Shown here: positions 1-5,674 of the stretch, piece by piece | How positions within the stretch are numbered: the first letter of the stretch is position 1 | How the letters are laid out: each line of letters starts with the position of its first letter | From: Chloroflexota bacterium | GTDB taxonomy: Bacteria; Chloroflexota; UBA6077 | Assembly (NCBI GenBank): GCA_021788565.1 | Contig: JAJYKO010000437.1 | Location: forward strand, 1-5,674 | DNA: 5,674 bases | Direction of reading: 5' to 3' | The notes under the pieces: model-generated | The model's database searches: none | Seen by the model: only the letters and a program-made list of their open reading frames with translations | What the model was told of the DNA's origin: nothing | Made by a program: the position numbers and the translations under genes

Positions 1-612
1 TCGACCATCTACACCGCGTCTAATGGGGATGAGGCCCTGGCCATCTTCTTCGAGCACCAGCCGGCGCTGATTATCCTGGACCTATCCATGCCCGAGATGG
101 GAGGGCTCGAGGTGTGCCGGCGCATTCGGCGCATCTCGAACGTGCCGATCATCATGCTCACGGTCAAGGACGAGGAGATCGACAAGGTACGGGGGCTGGA
201 GGCCGGGGCCGACGACTACGTGACCAAGCCATTCGGCCACCTGGAGCTGGTAGCCCGTGCCCGCGCGGTCCTTCGGCGGAGTTCTCCGCTCCCTGCCCCT
301 GGCACGGAGGCCTCCTTCGACGACGGCTATCTGTCTGTCGACTTCTCGAAGGCCGAGGTTCGCGTTCGCGGACAGCGGGTCATGCTCACGCCCACGGAAT
401 ATCAGCTGCTCGCCCTGCTGGCGCGTAATCCCTCGCAGTTGCTTCCCCATGACCTGCTTCTGTCGAGGGTTTGGGGACCCGAGTGCGTCGAGGACAGGGA
501 GTACTTGAAAGCCTACATCAAGCGGCTGCGCCAGAAGCTGGAGCCCGATCCCCGTAATCCCACCTACATTCACACCGAGCGCGGCTTCGGCTATCGGTTT
601 GGGAGGGCCTGA
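1..612 (+). CDS. OmpR/KdpE-type two-component response regulator, 5'-truncated by the window edge
   Basis: This is a cytoplasmic transcription factor that would be phosphorylated by a sensor kinase not seen here. The frame is open from base 1 and gives 203 residues before the TGA. Counting from base 1, the receiver domain retains the phospho-acceptor Asp27 (bases 79-81, in LILDLSMPEM-like context), the switch Thr54 (in IIMLTVKD) and Lys76 (in DDYVTKPF). The D-to-T and T-to-K spacings (27 and 22) match KdpE, whose Asp is near residue 52, so about 25 N-terminal residues are missing. A C-terminal winged helix (about residues 104-200) carries LTPTEYQLLALL, the recognition-helix region YLKAYIKRLRQKLE, and the final wing TERGFGYRF. 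An internal ATG at 88 is not the start, because it lies after the phospho-Asp. KdpE-like is a family resemblance; the regulon is unknown. No kinase gene follows, so the partner is probably upstream, off the window. Confidence 0.93.
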   Translation, partial: STIYTASNGDEALAIFFEHQPALIILDLSMPEMGGLEVCRRIRRISNVPIIMLTVKDEEIDKVRGLEAGADDYVTKPFGHLELVARARAVLRRSSPLPAPGTEASFDDGYLSVDFSKAEVRVRGQRVMLTPTEYQLLALLARNPSQLLPHDLLLSRVWGPECVEDREYLKAYIKRLRQKLEPDPRNPTYIHTERGFGYRFGRA

Positions 613-614
613 GC

Positions 615-677
615 GTGGTGGTGGCGCTGGCCCAGCTCGGTAGATCCCTGTCCGAGAAGGGAGACATAGATCAGTAA
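615..677 (+). other. 20-codon GTG-initiated reading frame overlapping the next start (TAATG)
   Basis: Two bases after the regulator stop, a frame opens with three GTG codons and ends in TAA at 675-677. That TAA shares its last A with the ATG of the next gene. The encoded peptide (VVVALAQLGRSLSEKGDIDQ) resembles no family I recognise. It could be a leader peptide giving translational coupling to the RHH gene, the tail of a deleted gene, or chance. No clear Shine-Dalgarno sequence precedes it apart from the G-rich end of the regulator gene. Confidence 0.2.
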
Positions 678-997
678 TGAATAAACGAACCGTTTCAGTT
701 CGCCTGGATCCTGAGGAGGCGCGCCGGCTCGAGAAGTCTGCCAGTCTCACCGGGCAGTCGCGGGGGCTTTCCTCCAGAAGGCAGGGGGCGAGATGGCACA
801 CCGCACGCTGCTTTCCTCAGGATGGCTCGGGAGGCAGTCGAGGAGGTAAGGTCCGCCGAAGCGGCCTGATCCAGGGCCAGGCTCGTCTTCCCAGGGAGAA
901 ACAGCTTAGTCGCCTTGTATATCTGAACCTTGAGGTCAAGCGCCTCGAAGCGGAGATGGCAGAGGTTGAGCGGCATCTTTGGTCAGCAGGTCGCTGA
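677..997 (+). CDS. Ribbon-helix-helix (CopG/antitoxin-like) protein, probably frameshifted
   Basis: Residues 1-30 read as a typical RHH DNA-binding N-terminus: MNKRTVSVRLDPEEARRLEK followed by SASLTGQSRG. The beta-strand TVSVRL would contact DNA and the next helix would dimerise. Such proteins are small repressors or antitoxins. After base 766 the frame becomes Arg/Ser/Gly-rich and unlike the family. The frame starting at 766 instead continues as AFLQKAGGEMAHRTLL, which is what an RHH protein of this kind would be expected to have. The switch falls at a run of five G (762-766), and one more G would join the two parts. A third frame then gives MAREAVEEVRSAEAA (822-866), so a second indel is possible. 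The unshifted frame stays open to 997 and ends in a short heptad-like helix (KRLEAEMAEVERHLW). A weak purine-rich stretch (GAGAAGGGAGA) lies 11-21 bases before the ATG. It is either a pseudogene, a sequencing error at the G-run, or a 106-aa protein with a novel tail. Confidence 0.5.
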   Translation: MNKRTVSVRLDPEEARRLEKSASLTGQSRGLSSRRQGARWHTARCFPQDGSGGSRGGKVRRSGLIQGQARLPREKQLSRLVYLNLEVKRLEAEMAEVERHLWSAGR

Positions 998-1045
998 CCC
1001 ACAGCCGTTGGGCGCACCGGTCCGTGGCGGAGTTTCCGGGCGCGC

Positions 1046-1074
1046 TATACAAAACTCGCTGGCTTTTATATAGT
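1046..1074 (+). promoter_or_regulatory. Candidate sigma-70-type promoter for the AAA ATPase gene
   Basis: A -35-like TATACA (1046-1051, 4 of 6 consensus bases) and a -10-like TATAGT (1069-1074, 5 of 6) are separated by exactly 17 bases. Transcription would begin near 1081, leaving a leader of about 47 bases before the ATG at 1128. The stretch TTTTATATAG (1064-1073) would also pass as an archaeal TATA box, but the bacterial proteins and SD sites in the window make the sigma-70 reading more likely. Confidence 0.5.
1047..1059 (+). repeat. Direct repeat copy 1 (ATACAAAACTCGC), overlapping the -35
   Basis: It is nearly identical to the copy at 1080-1091, differing by one extra A. The two starts are 33 bases apart, close to three helical turns, so proteins bound at both would lie on the same DNA face. 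It overlaps the proposed -35 element. An operator role is inferred from position alone. Confidence 0.45.
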
Positions 1075-1079
1075 ACAGC

Positions 1080-1091
1080 ATACAAACTCGC
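1080..1091 (+). repeat. Direct repeat copy 2 (ATACAAACTCGC), at the expected transcription start
   Basis: This second copy of the element at 1047-1059 has four A residues reduced to three. It lies at the predicted +1 region. Together the two copies bracket the promoter, the usual arrangement for a repressor site. Confidence 0.45.
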
Positions 1092-1116
1092 GCATGTCCT
1101 GTAATGCTAGCCATAT

Positions 1117-1120
1117 GAGG
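1117..1120 (+). promoter_or_regulatory. Ribosome binding site (GAGG) of the AAA ATPase gene
   Basis: GAGG lies 7 bases before the ATG at 1128. It supports this start over later in-frame methionines, the first of which falls beyond the Walker A motif. Confidence 0.55.
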
Positions 1121-1127
1121 CACCTGA

Positions 1128-2576
1128 ATGTTGCCGTCAACTTTCGAGAGGCTACGCGGCCGCAACCCCTGGTGGCGTGATCCCAACTGGCATACCGCCG
1201 ATCGCCAGCTTTCTCGTCTTGCACGAGCTCCTTTCGAGTACGATCCGCGTCCTCTCGACGGCATCAGCCCTGGCGTGGTTTACACGCTGCTCGGTCCTCG
1301 CCGAATCGGGAAATCCACGGCAGTCAAGAGAAAGATACGAGAGCTGCTGGCCGAAGGTTACCCGCCACAGCGTGTGGTCTACTATACCTGTGACCTCCTG
1401 GACGACGCCGATGCGCTGGCTGGGTTGATTGAGGCTATCTACGACGAAGCGCGTCCGGGTGGGTTGCTGGAGGGACCAGATACCCCCTTTTACCTCTTTC
1501 TTGATGAGGTGTCGGCGGTCCGCAGCTGGCAGCTCGCCATCAAAGACCTGCATGACACGACGCGACTGGAGCAGGATTGCCTGGTCCTCACCGGCTCTTC
1601 CGTACGCGAGTTGCGTTCTGGCGGGGAGTTGCTCCCGGGCCGGCGTGGTCGGGCCATGGATCGAGACCGCGTTCTGCTCCCCATGTCATTTCGTTCGTTC
1701 GTGTCAATCCTGGCCCCGAACCTGCTTCTCCCTCCCGGGGGCTTTGCGCCCGGTGATTTCGCTAAGCTTGCCGACCCAAGCACGCCGCTCCATGCAGAAC
1801 TCCTCCGGCCTCGGACACTCGCCTCCTTGCCGCCTTTGCAGGATTGGCTGCACGTGTATACCTCGATCGGCGGATTCCCGCTGGCTGTGGCCGACTATTT
1901 GAGCTCAGAAGAGCACGACATCCTTCCTCCCACGCTTGTCGAAGTATGGGACGTCGTGCGGGGCGATCTAAACAGATATCACGACGTCCGCGATTCTCGA
2001 CTGCCTCTGAAGATTCTGGAACGGCTCTCGCTCAACGTAGCCAGCCCCATTAGCTGGAACCGCCTCGCACAGGAAGCCTCGACGACGGTGCCGACCGTAC
2101 AGAAGTATGTAGAACTGTTCCGAGATGCCTATCTGTTCCTTGTGCTCCACCGATGGGACCAGGGGGTGCCCGCACTGAAGGCTGAGAAGAAGGTATACCC
2201 CATGGATCCGCTTATCGGAAGGCTTGCTGCTGCTATCCATGCTCGCGACCGGTTCCAACTCGACATGACGAAGCAGGTCGAGGCACTGCTCGCGGTGGCC
2301 CTCTTCCGGTACCAGGTCACACGTGACCCGCTCGCCGCTTTTGGCGTCGAGGCGCTGTCCTATTACCGGACCACGCGGAACAAGGAGATCGACTTCCTGG
2401 TCGGGAATAGCCACGAGCCATTCGAGTGCAAATACAGCGCGTCTCCCACCAGATCTGACACAAAGGTGATGAGCGCGAGCTTCGGAAGGGGAGTACTCGC
2501 CACGCAAACCAGTATCAACCTGGAAGGACCTGTGGCGTTTATCCCAGCGGCACTGCTACTGGCCATGCTGTCATAG
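1128..2576 (+). CDS. AAA_14 / DUF4143 family ATP-binding protein
   Basis: This is an intact 482-residue protein of the widespread AAA_14-DUF4143 ATPase family, whose cellular role is not established. After an N-terminal NPWWRDPNW segment (residues 13-21), the ATPase domain has Walker A GPRRIGKST (56-64), Walker B FYLFLDEV (121-128, acidic pair D126/E127), a sensor-1-like LTGSS (154-158), and the family hallmark LLPGRRGR followed by LLPMSFRSF (168-191) with candidate arginine fingers. A winged-helix-like part (about 306-340, SWNRLAQEASTTVPTVQKYV) follows. The C-terminal DUF4143 domain ends in KEIDFLV (419-425) and EPFECKY (430-436), matching a PD-(D/E)XK nuclease-like fold with E420, D422, E433 and K435 in place. 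The protein appears soluble, with no signal peptide or obvious membrane segment. It has its own promoter candidate, and the next frame downstream is a methyltransferase stump. Relatives have been suggested in mobile or defence contexts; function here is inference. Confidence 0.9.
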   Translation: MLPSTFERLRGRNPWWRDPNWHTADRQLSRLARAPFEYDPRPLDGISPGVVYTLLGPRRIGKSTAVKRKIRELLAEGYPPQRVVYYTCDLLDDADALAGLIEAIYDEARPGGLLEGPDTPFYLFLDEVSAVRSWQLAIKDLHDTTRLEQDCLVLTGSSVRELRSGGELLPGRRGRAMDRDRVLLPMSFRSFVSILAPNLLLPPGGFAPGDFAKLADPSTPLHAELLRPRTLASLPPLQDWLHVYTSIGGFPLAVADYLSSEEHDILPPTLVEVWDVVRGDLNRYHDVRDSRLPLKILERLSLNVASPISWNRLAQEASTTVPTVQKYVELFRDAYLFLVLHRWDQGVPALKAEKKVYPMDPLIGRLAAAIHARDRFQLDMTKQVEALLAVALFRYQVTRDPLAAFGVEALSYYRTTRNKEIDFLVGNSHEPFECKYSASPTRSDTKVMSASFGRGVLATQTSINLEGPVAFIPAALLLAMLS

Positions 2577-2686
2577 CTTCGCCGTGGCCCCGTGCGCGCT
2601 TTCGCTCCCGGCGCATTCACGCCGCGCTGGACCCAAGGCGTTCCCGTGCTATCCATGCAGTTCGTGGTTAGGAGGATGATCTACCG
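2577..2686 (+). other. Short intergenic region with a weak hairpin
   Basis: This spacer lies between the ATPase stop and the methyltransferase stump. It contains a 5-bp GC stem with a 6-base loop (2609-2613 with 2620-2624) but no T-tract, so it is not a convincing intrinsic terminator. The stump's Shine-Dalgarno sequence AGGAGG lies at 2670-2675. Confidence 0.4.
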
Positions 2687-2869
2687 ATGAAGCTTCTCAC
2701 TACCAACGATCCCGAGACCAGGTCTCCCGACCTCATTGCCGACAACATCGTCCATCTCAAACTCCTCTTCCCCGAAGCCTTTACTGAGGACAAGATAGAC
2801 TTCGAAGTCCTCAAGCAGCTCCTCAGTGGCGCCGTTGACCATCGCGAGGAGAAGTACGGCGTCAACTAA
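2687..2869 (+). pseudogene. N-terminal stump of a type III restriction-modification methyltransferase (Mod)
   Basis: The 60-aa product contains SPDLIADNIVHLKLLFPEAF and then TEDKIDFEVLKQLLSGAVD with REEKYGVN at the end. This closely resembles the short N-terminal domain that precedes the catalytic part of type III Mod adenine methyltransferases. In full-length proteins the sequence goes on after the EEKYG(L/V)NW segment into a SAM-binding and DPPY-containing domain of several hundred residues. Here TAA follows the Asn codon directly, and I find no Mod-like continuation in any + frame up to 3188. A strong AGGAGG (2670-2675) lies 11 bases upstream, so the stump may still be translated. It cannot methylate DNA, as all catalytic motifs are missing. 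No res (helicase/nuclease) gene is present. It is best read as a remnant left by deletion or recombination; a small stand-alone protein of this domain is less likely. Confidence 0.72.
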
Positions 2870-2908
2870 GCAGCTTGCCCAGGTTCGGAGTCGCGTTTTG
2901 CGGGCGGG

Positions 2909-2922
2909 CTCGGCTCGCCGAG
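2909..2922. repeat. Perfect 14-base inverted repeat
   Basis: CTCGGC and GCCGAG flank a 2-base centre. It would be a good dyad for a dimeric DNA-binding protein; as RNA it would fold as a 5-bp stem with a 4-base loop. Confidence 0.4.
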
Positions 2923-2926
2923 TGCG

Positions 2927-2944
2927 TTCCGGTGCACATCGGAA
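2927..2944. repeat. 7-bp hairpin with 4-base loop
   Basis: TTCCGGT (2927-2933) pairs with ATCGGAA (2938-2944) through six Watson-Crick pairs and one G-U pair, around the loop GCAC. It lies five bases after the perfect dyad. No T-run follows, so it is not a standard terminator. Confidence 0.4.
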
Positions 2945-3140
2945 GTGTACCCAAACCGAGGCTGGCTGCTTAGTGCACGGGTAGCAGGGCACTGGACGTA
3001 GTCTAGCGGTCGTCATCACCCCCGCCTTCCCACCAGCCTTTCCCCTTTCGTTCACCTGCTATTCCCCCGGGTTTTCACCACCAGGCCCTAGGCTCAGAAC
3101 GGGCGAGAACTCGTCCCCGCTCTTGCCGAAAGCTCGGAGG

Positions 3141-3180
3141 ACCAGCCTGGGCGTCCGCGAGAAACCCGCGAAGGGCTGGT
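3141..3180 (+). promoter_or_regulatory. Leader hairpin between a GGAGG and the universal stress protein start codon
   Basis: ACCAGCC (3141-3147) pairs perfectly with GGCTGGT (3174-3180), extended by a U-G pair (3148/3173). An inner CGCG/CGCG stem (3156-3159 with 3167-3170) has loop AGAAACC. GGAGG (3136-3140) sits immediately before the hairpin and the ATG at 3189 is 8 bases after it. Folding would therefore bring a strong Shine-Dalgarno sequence to normal spacing, as described for some phage T4 genes. A small competing stem (3126-3129 with 3134-3137) would hide part of the GGAGG. Confidence 0.4.
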
Positions 3181-3188
3181 GAAGGACG

Positions 3189-3650
3189 ATGATGCAGCAG
3201 GGCCGACTTTCGCTGAAGGGGCTCCCCCGCTACGAGCGGATCCTGTACGCGACCGACGGCTCCCCAGCCGCTCGGGAGGGCGGCAGGCACGCTGTTTTCC
3301 TCGCCCAACGGGCGCAGGCCCAACTGATAGTGCTGTATGTGGCACACGATTCCATCACTCGCCGAATCAGCTTCGTGCTGCGCCGGGCCTTGAGTGAAGA
3401 GAGGAGGTTAGCCAAACAGGCGGTCGACGAGTTGCTGGACCTGGCGAGGGCAAACGGTGTTTCGGCCCTCTCGGCTTTCGAGTCCGGACACGGCGGTAAT
3501 GCTATCGAGCGTGCCGCCACAAAATTCGAGGCCGACCTGATCGTAGTGAGCTCCACGGGGACAGACGATCTCCGGAGAATCCTTGGGCAGCCCGCGCCGG
3601 GAAGCGCTCCCCTCTGGGTTGCCCGGCCCGTCTGCGTGATCATGTGTTAG
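3189..3650 (+). CDS. Universal stress protein (UspA family)
   Basis: This is a cytoplasmic single-domain Usp of 153 residues, the usual size. The first strand and loop YERILYATDGSPAA (15-28) holds the conserved Asp23 and the DGS turn. The second strand is AQLIVLYVAHDS (44-55), followed by a long charged helix (about 64-89), and the core strand ADLIVVSST (115-123). The ATP-binding loop, normally G-2x-G-9x-G-S/T, is only partly kept here: Gly124, then Asp127 where the second Gly is expected, and a final Gly138-Ser139 one position late. Nucleotide binding may be weak or absent. The ending PLWVARPVCVIMC matches the last Usp strand. An in-frame TGA at 3180-3182 limits the start to ATG 3189 or ATG 3192. 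GAAGGA (3181-3186) spaces better with 3192, while the GGAGG beyond the hairpin suits 3189. It is co-transcribed with the ATPase just downstream. The physiological role is inferred from the family. Confidence 0.88.
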   Translation: MMQQGRLSLKGLPRYERILYATDGSPAAREGGRHAVFLAQRAQAQLIVLYVAHDSITRRISFVLRRALSEERRLAKQAVDELLDLARANGVSALSAFESGHGGNAIERAATKFEADLIVVSSTGTDDLRRILGQPAPGSAPLWVARPVCVIMC

Positions 3651-3654
3651 GAGG
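3649..3654 (+). promoter_or_regulatory. Ribosome binding site AGGAGG overlapping the usp stop codon
   Basis: The last two bases of the usp TAG stop form the first two bases of AGGAGG, which lies 7 bases before the ATG at 3662. Ribosomes ending usp translation would sit on the ATPase initiation region, so the two genes are probably translationally coupled. The site fixes 3662 as the ATPase start. Confidence 0.8.
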
Positions 3655-3661
3655 ACGAGGA

Positions 3662-5674
3662 ATGAGCGTGGTTGCCCACAGCCAGGATTTGGCTGTGGTA
3701 GTTAGCGAACTGAAGACCGATCTTCACGCTGGCCTGTCGAGCGAGGAAGCGCGAGAGCGGCTAAGACAGCACGGCCGAAACGAGCTGAAGGAAAAACCGA
3801 GGCCGTCGTTGTTCCAGATGCTGCTGGAGCAGTTCAAGAATTTCCTGATCATGCTCCTGGTAGTGGCAGCCGGCATCTCCGCCGCCCTGGGCGAGCTCAC
3901 CGACGCAGGGATGATCATGGCTATCGTGATCCTTAATGCCGTGATGGGGGTCGTCCAGGAGTCGAGAGCCGAGCAAGCGCTGGCGGCACTGAAGAGGATG
4001 GCCGCGCCCAACGCCCGGGTGATTCGGGATGGCATGCACCAGGACGTGCCCAGCGGGGAGGTTGTGCCCGGCGATGTGGTGCTGCTGGAGGCCGGAAACT
4101 ACGTTCCCGCCGACCTTCGTCTGGCGGAGGCTGTGAACCTGAAGATCGAGGAAGCCGCGCTCACCGGGGAGTCGGTGCCCGTGGAAAAGCGCGAGGACGT
4201 GGTTCTCAAGGAGGATATCCCGCTAGGGGACCGGGTCAACAGCGCCTACATGGGCACTGTGATCACCTACGGTCGGGGAAAGGGCATCGTCACCGGCACC
4301 GGAATGAGCACCCAGATAGGCTCCATCGCCGAGATGATCCAGTCGTACGAGGACGAGGATACTCCCCTCCAACGGAAGCTTGAGTCCTTCGGCAAGACCC
4401 TCGGCATCGCTTGCCTGGTGATCTGTGCGTTAGTGTTCAGCATAGGGCTGTTCCGTGGGGAGCAAATCCTCTATATGTTCATGGTCTCGGTGAGCCTGGC
4501 CATTGCCGCCGTGCCCGAGGGGCTCCCCGCTATCGTGACCATCTGCCTCGCTCTGGGCATGCAGCGAATGGTTCGCCGGCACGCCCTCATCCGCAAGCTC
4601 CCCGCCGTCGAGACGCTGGGAAGCTGCACTGCCATCTGTTCCGACAAGACGGGCACCCTGACCCAGAACGAGATGACCGTGGTGCAGATCTATGTGAACG
4701 GCAGCTGGATAGGGGTAGAGGGAAAGGGCTATCAACCTGCCGGTCATTTCCTGCGGTCTGGAAATCCCCAGAGCGTCACCTCGGCTGAGGAGGATCTGAA
4801 CCTGCTCCTCATGGGCGCCACTCTCTGCAACGACGCGGAGTTGGAGCGCGTGAAGGACGGCAAGACCGGAGGCACCGACGAGGCTGAGCCGGCCAGGGAG
4901 GGGGCCGGGTGGCGGATGGTGGGGGATCCCACGGAGGGGGCGCTGGTGGTCGCGGCAGCCAAAGGGGGATTCTGGAAGGAGGAGATCGACCTGCACTACC
5001 CCCGGGTGGCGGAGATCCCGTTCGACTCCGACCGTAAGCGCATGACCACCGTGCACGATAGGCACGACGGCGCCGGACATGGCGAGCCTTATACAGCCTT
5101 CGTCAAGGGAGCGCCGGACATCCTGGTCGGCCTGTGCGACAGGATCTACCGCGACGGCCACATCGTGCCACTGGACGAGAAGGAGCGAGGTGCCATACTC
5201 GCCGCAAATGAGGCGATGTCCGCGAGGGCGCTGAGGGTGCTGGCTGTGGCCTACAAGCCGCTGGAGGCGGTGCCGGAACGCCCTACGCCCGAAGACCTGG
5301 AGGTGGATCTGGTCTTCATGGGGCTTCTGGGGATGATCGATCCCGCGCGGCCCGAGGTTAAGCCGGCCGTCGAGACCTGCAGACGCGCCGGCATCAAGTC
5401 GGTGATGATTACCGGCGATCACAAGAACACCGCCATGGCCATCGCCAGGGAGTTGGGAATCCTGAGCGATGACACTCGGGTGATGACCGGCGAGGAGTTG
5501 AACAGGATATCCGACGAGGAGTTCCTCCGTAAGGTCGAGGACGTGGACGTGTACGCCCGGGTCTTTCCGGTTCACAAGGTCAAGATAGTGGAAGCGCTGA
5601 AGGCACGTGGGCACGTGGCGGCCATGACCGGTGATGGCGTCAACGATGCGCCAGCGCTCAAGCGCTCCAACATC
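3662..5674 (+). CDS. P2-type (SERCA-like) cation-transporting ATPase, 3'-truncated by the window edge
   Basis: This membrane pump exports cations using a phospho-aspartate intermediate. The frame is open for 671 codons and leaves the window at the hinge motif; whole proteins are near 900 residues. It has an N-terminal cation-ATPase domain (about 10-60), helices M1/M2 (about 60-76 and 82-100), and an actuator domain with [10 protein letters not shown] (T168-S171). M3/M4 (about 246-296) include AAVPEGLPA (283-290), where Glu286 matches the M4 calcium ligand of SERCA. Phosphorylation Asp328 lies in SDKTGTLT (327-334). The nucleotide domain has GDPTEGALV (421-429), [10 protein letters not shown] (454-463) and VKGAPD (481-486); the P domain has [10 protein letters not shown] (582-591) and [10 protein letters not shown] (655-664). 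About 20 polar residues (392-416) before GDPTEG look like an insertion. PEGLP rather than CPC or SPC excludes heavy-metal P1B pumps and KdpB. Calcium is the likeliest ion, but M5-M6, which would decide it, are missing. It forms an operon with usp. Confidence 0.93.
   Translation, partial: MSVVAHSQDLAVVVSELKTDLHAGLSSEEARERLRQHGRNELKEKPRPSLFQMLLEQFKNFLIMLLVVAAGISAALGELTDAGMIMAIVILNAVMGVVQESRAEQALAALKRMAAPNARVIRDGMHQDVPSGEVVPGDVVLLEAGNYVPADLRLAEAVNLKIEEAALTGESVPVEKREDVVLKEDIPLGDRVNSAYMGTVITYGRGKGIVTGTGMSTQIGSIAEMIQSYEDEDTPLQRKLESFGKTLGIACLVICALVFSIGLFRGEQILYMFMVSVSLAIAAVPEGLPAIVTICLALGMQRMVRRHALIRKLPAVETLGSCTAICSDKTGTLTQNEMTVVQIYVNGSWIGVEGKGYQPAGHFLRSGNPQSVTSAEEDLNLLLMGATLCNDAELERVKDGKTGGTDEAEPAREGAGWRMVGDPTEGALVVAAAKGGFWKEEIDLHYPRVAEIPFDSDRKRMTTVHDRHDGAGHGEPYTAFVKGAPDILVGLCDRIYRDGHIVPLDEKERGAILAANEAMSARALRVLAVAYKPLEAVPERPTPEDLEVDLVFMGLLGMIDPARPEVKPAVETCRRAGIKSVMITGDHKNTAMAIARELGILSDDTRVMTGEELNRISDEEFLRKVEDVDVYARVFPVHKVKIVEALKARGHVAAMTGDGVNDAPALKRSNI

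Larger units (their letters stand above)
998..1127 (+). other. Intergenic region, markedly AT-rich in its second half
   Basis: This gap separates the RHH reading frame from the AAA ATPase gene. By eye its bases ~1045-1117 are far richer in A and T than the surrounding coding DNA. It holds the candidate promoter, two direct repeats and the ribosome binding site listed separately. No gene is visible in it on either strand. Confidence 0.6.
2870..3188 (+). other. 319-base non-coding stretch with several dyad symmetries
   Basis: No convincing gene is seen on either strand; the open frames here lack recognisable motifs. It holds a perfect dyad CTCGGC-TC-GCCGAG (2909-2922), a 7-bp hairpin (2927-2944), weaker stems around 2966-2993, a pyrimidine-rich part near 3018-3068, and the leader hairpin of the next gene (3141-3180). 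There is no T-run after the stems, so no intrinsic terminator is called, and no clear -35/-10 pair for the downstream operon. Confidence 0.5.

Noticed and set aside
695..976. Minus-strand frame with a stretch (RFEALDLKVQIYKATKLF) slightly like four-helix-bundle S23-type proteins
   Set aside because: The likeness is limited to one helix and is not continued by the family's following segment. The + strand RHH motif explains the same DNA better.
1968..2507. 179-residue minus-strand frame
   Set aside because: It lies inside the ATPase gene, which has intact motifs on the + strand; no recognisable domain is visible in the antisense product.
2609..2624. Hairpin after the AAA ATPase gene as a terminator
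   Set aside because: The stem is only 5 bp and no T-run follows, so it does not meet the pattern of an intrinsic terminator.
2681..3055. 124-residue minus-strand frame across the Mod stump and the gap
   Set aside because: No motif is seen, and it is antisense to the recognisable Mod N-terminus; no convincing ribosome binding site was seen for it.
2998..3075. tRNA-like start (GTAGTCTAGCGG resembles a D-arm region)
   Set aside because: No acceptor stem, anticodon arm or T-arm could be paired around it.
3094..3347. Overlapping minus-strand frames upstream of and inside usp
   Set aside because: They are Arg/Pro/Ser-rich shadow translations without motifs, overlapping the Usp start.
4430..5614. 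394-residue open frame on the minus strand
   Set aside because: It is fully antisense to the ATPase gene, whose + strand frame carries every P-type motif. The translation is rich in His, Arg, Gly and Pro with no family motif, as expected of a shadow frame in GC-rich DNA.

Overview
The window is GC-rich bacterial DNA. Genes are tightly packed on the + strand and several have clear AGGAGG-type ribosome binding sites. The KdpE-like regulator and the USP/P-type ATPase pair would suit a Chloroflexota- or actinobacterium-like genome, but that placement is a weak guess from protein style only.

Layout. (1) Bases 1-612 are the 3' part of an OmpR/KdpE-type response regulator gene whose first ~25 codons lie off the left edge. 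(2) Bases 613-3188 look like an accessory or decaying stretch. It holds a ribbon-helix-helix (RHH) protein gene that is probably frameshifted at a G-run (677-997) and an AT-rich promoter segment with two near-identical direct repeats (1046-1091). It also holds an intact 482-aa AAA_14/DUF4143 ATPase gene (1128-2576), a 60-aa stump of a type III restriction-modification methyltransferase (2687-2869), and about 320 bases without a gene but with several dyad symmetries. (3) Bases 3189-5674 hold a universal stress protein (USP) gene followed directly by a P2-type (SERCA-like) cation ATPase that runs off the right edge.

How the parts may work together. The USP and ATPase genes are 11 bases apart, and the USP stop codon lies inside the ATPase Shine-Dalgarno (SD) sequence, so they are almost certainly one transcript for stress-linked ion transport. 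The KdpE-like regulator upstream could belong to the same ion-homeostasis locus, with the ~2.6-kb middle block inserted between them; that is inference. The middle block (DNA-binding remnant, ATPase with a nuclease-like C-terminus, methyltransferase stump) reads like the eroded edge of a defence or mobile-gene island.

I found no tRNA, rRNA, CRISPR array or insertion sequence. The points most worth checking are the AAA_14/DUF4143 gene with its repeat-flanked promoter, the hairpin separating a perfect GGAGG from the USP start codon, and the methyltransferase stump.
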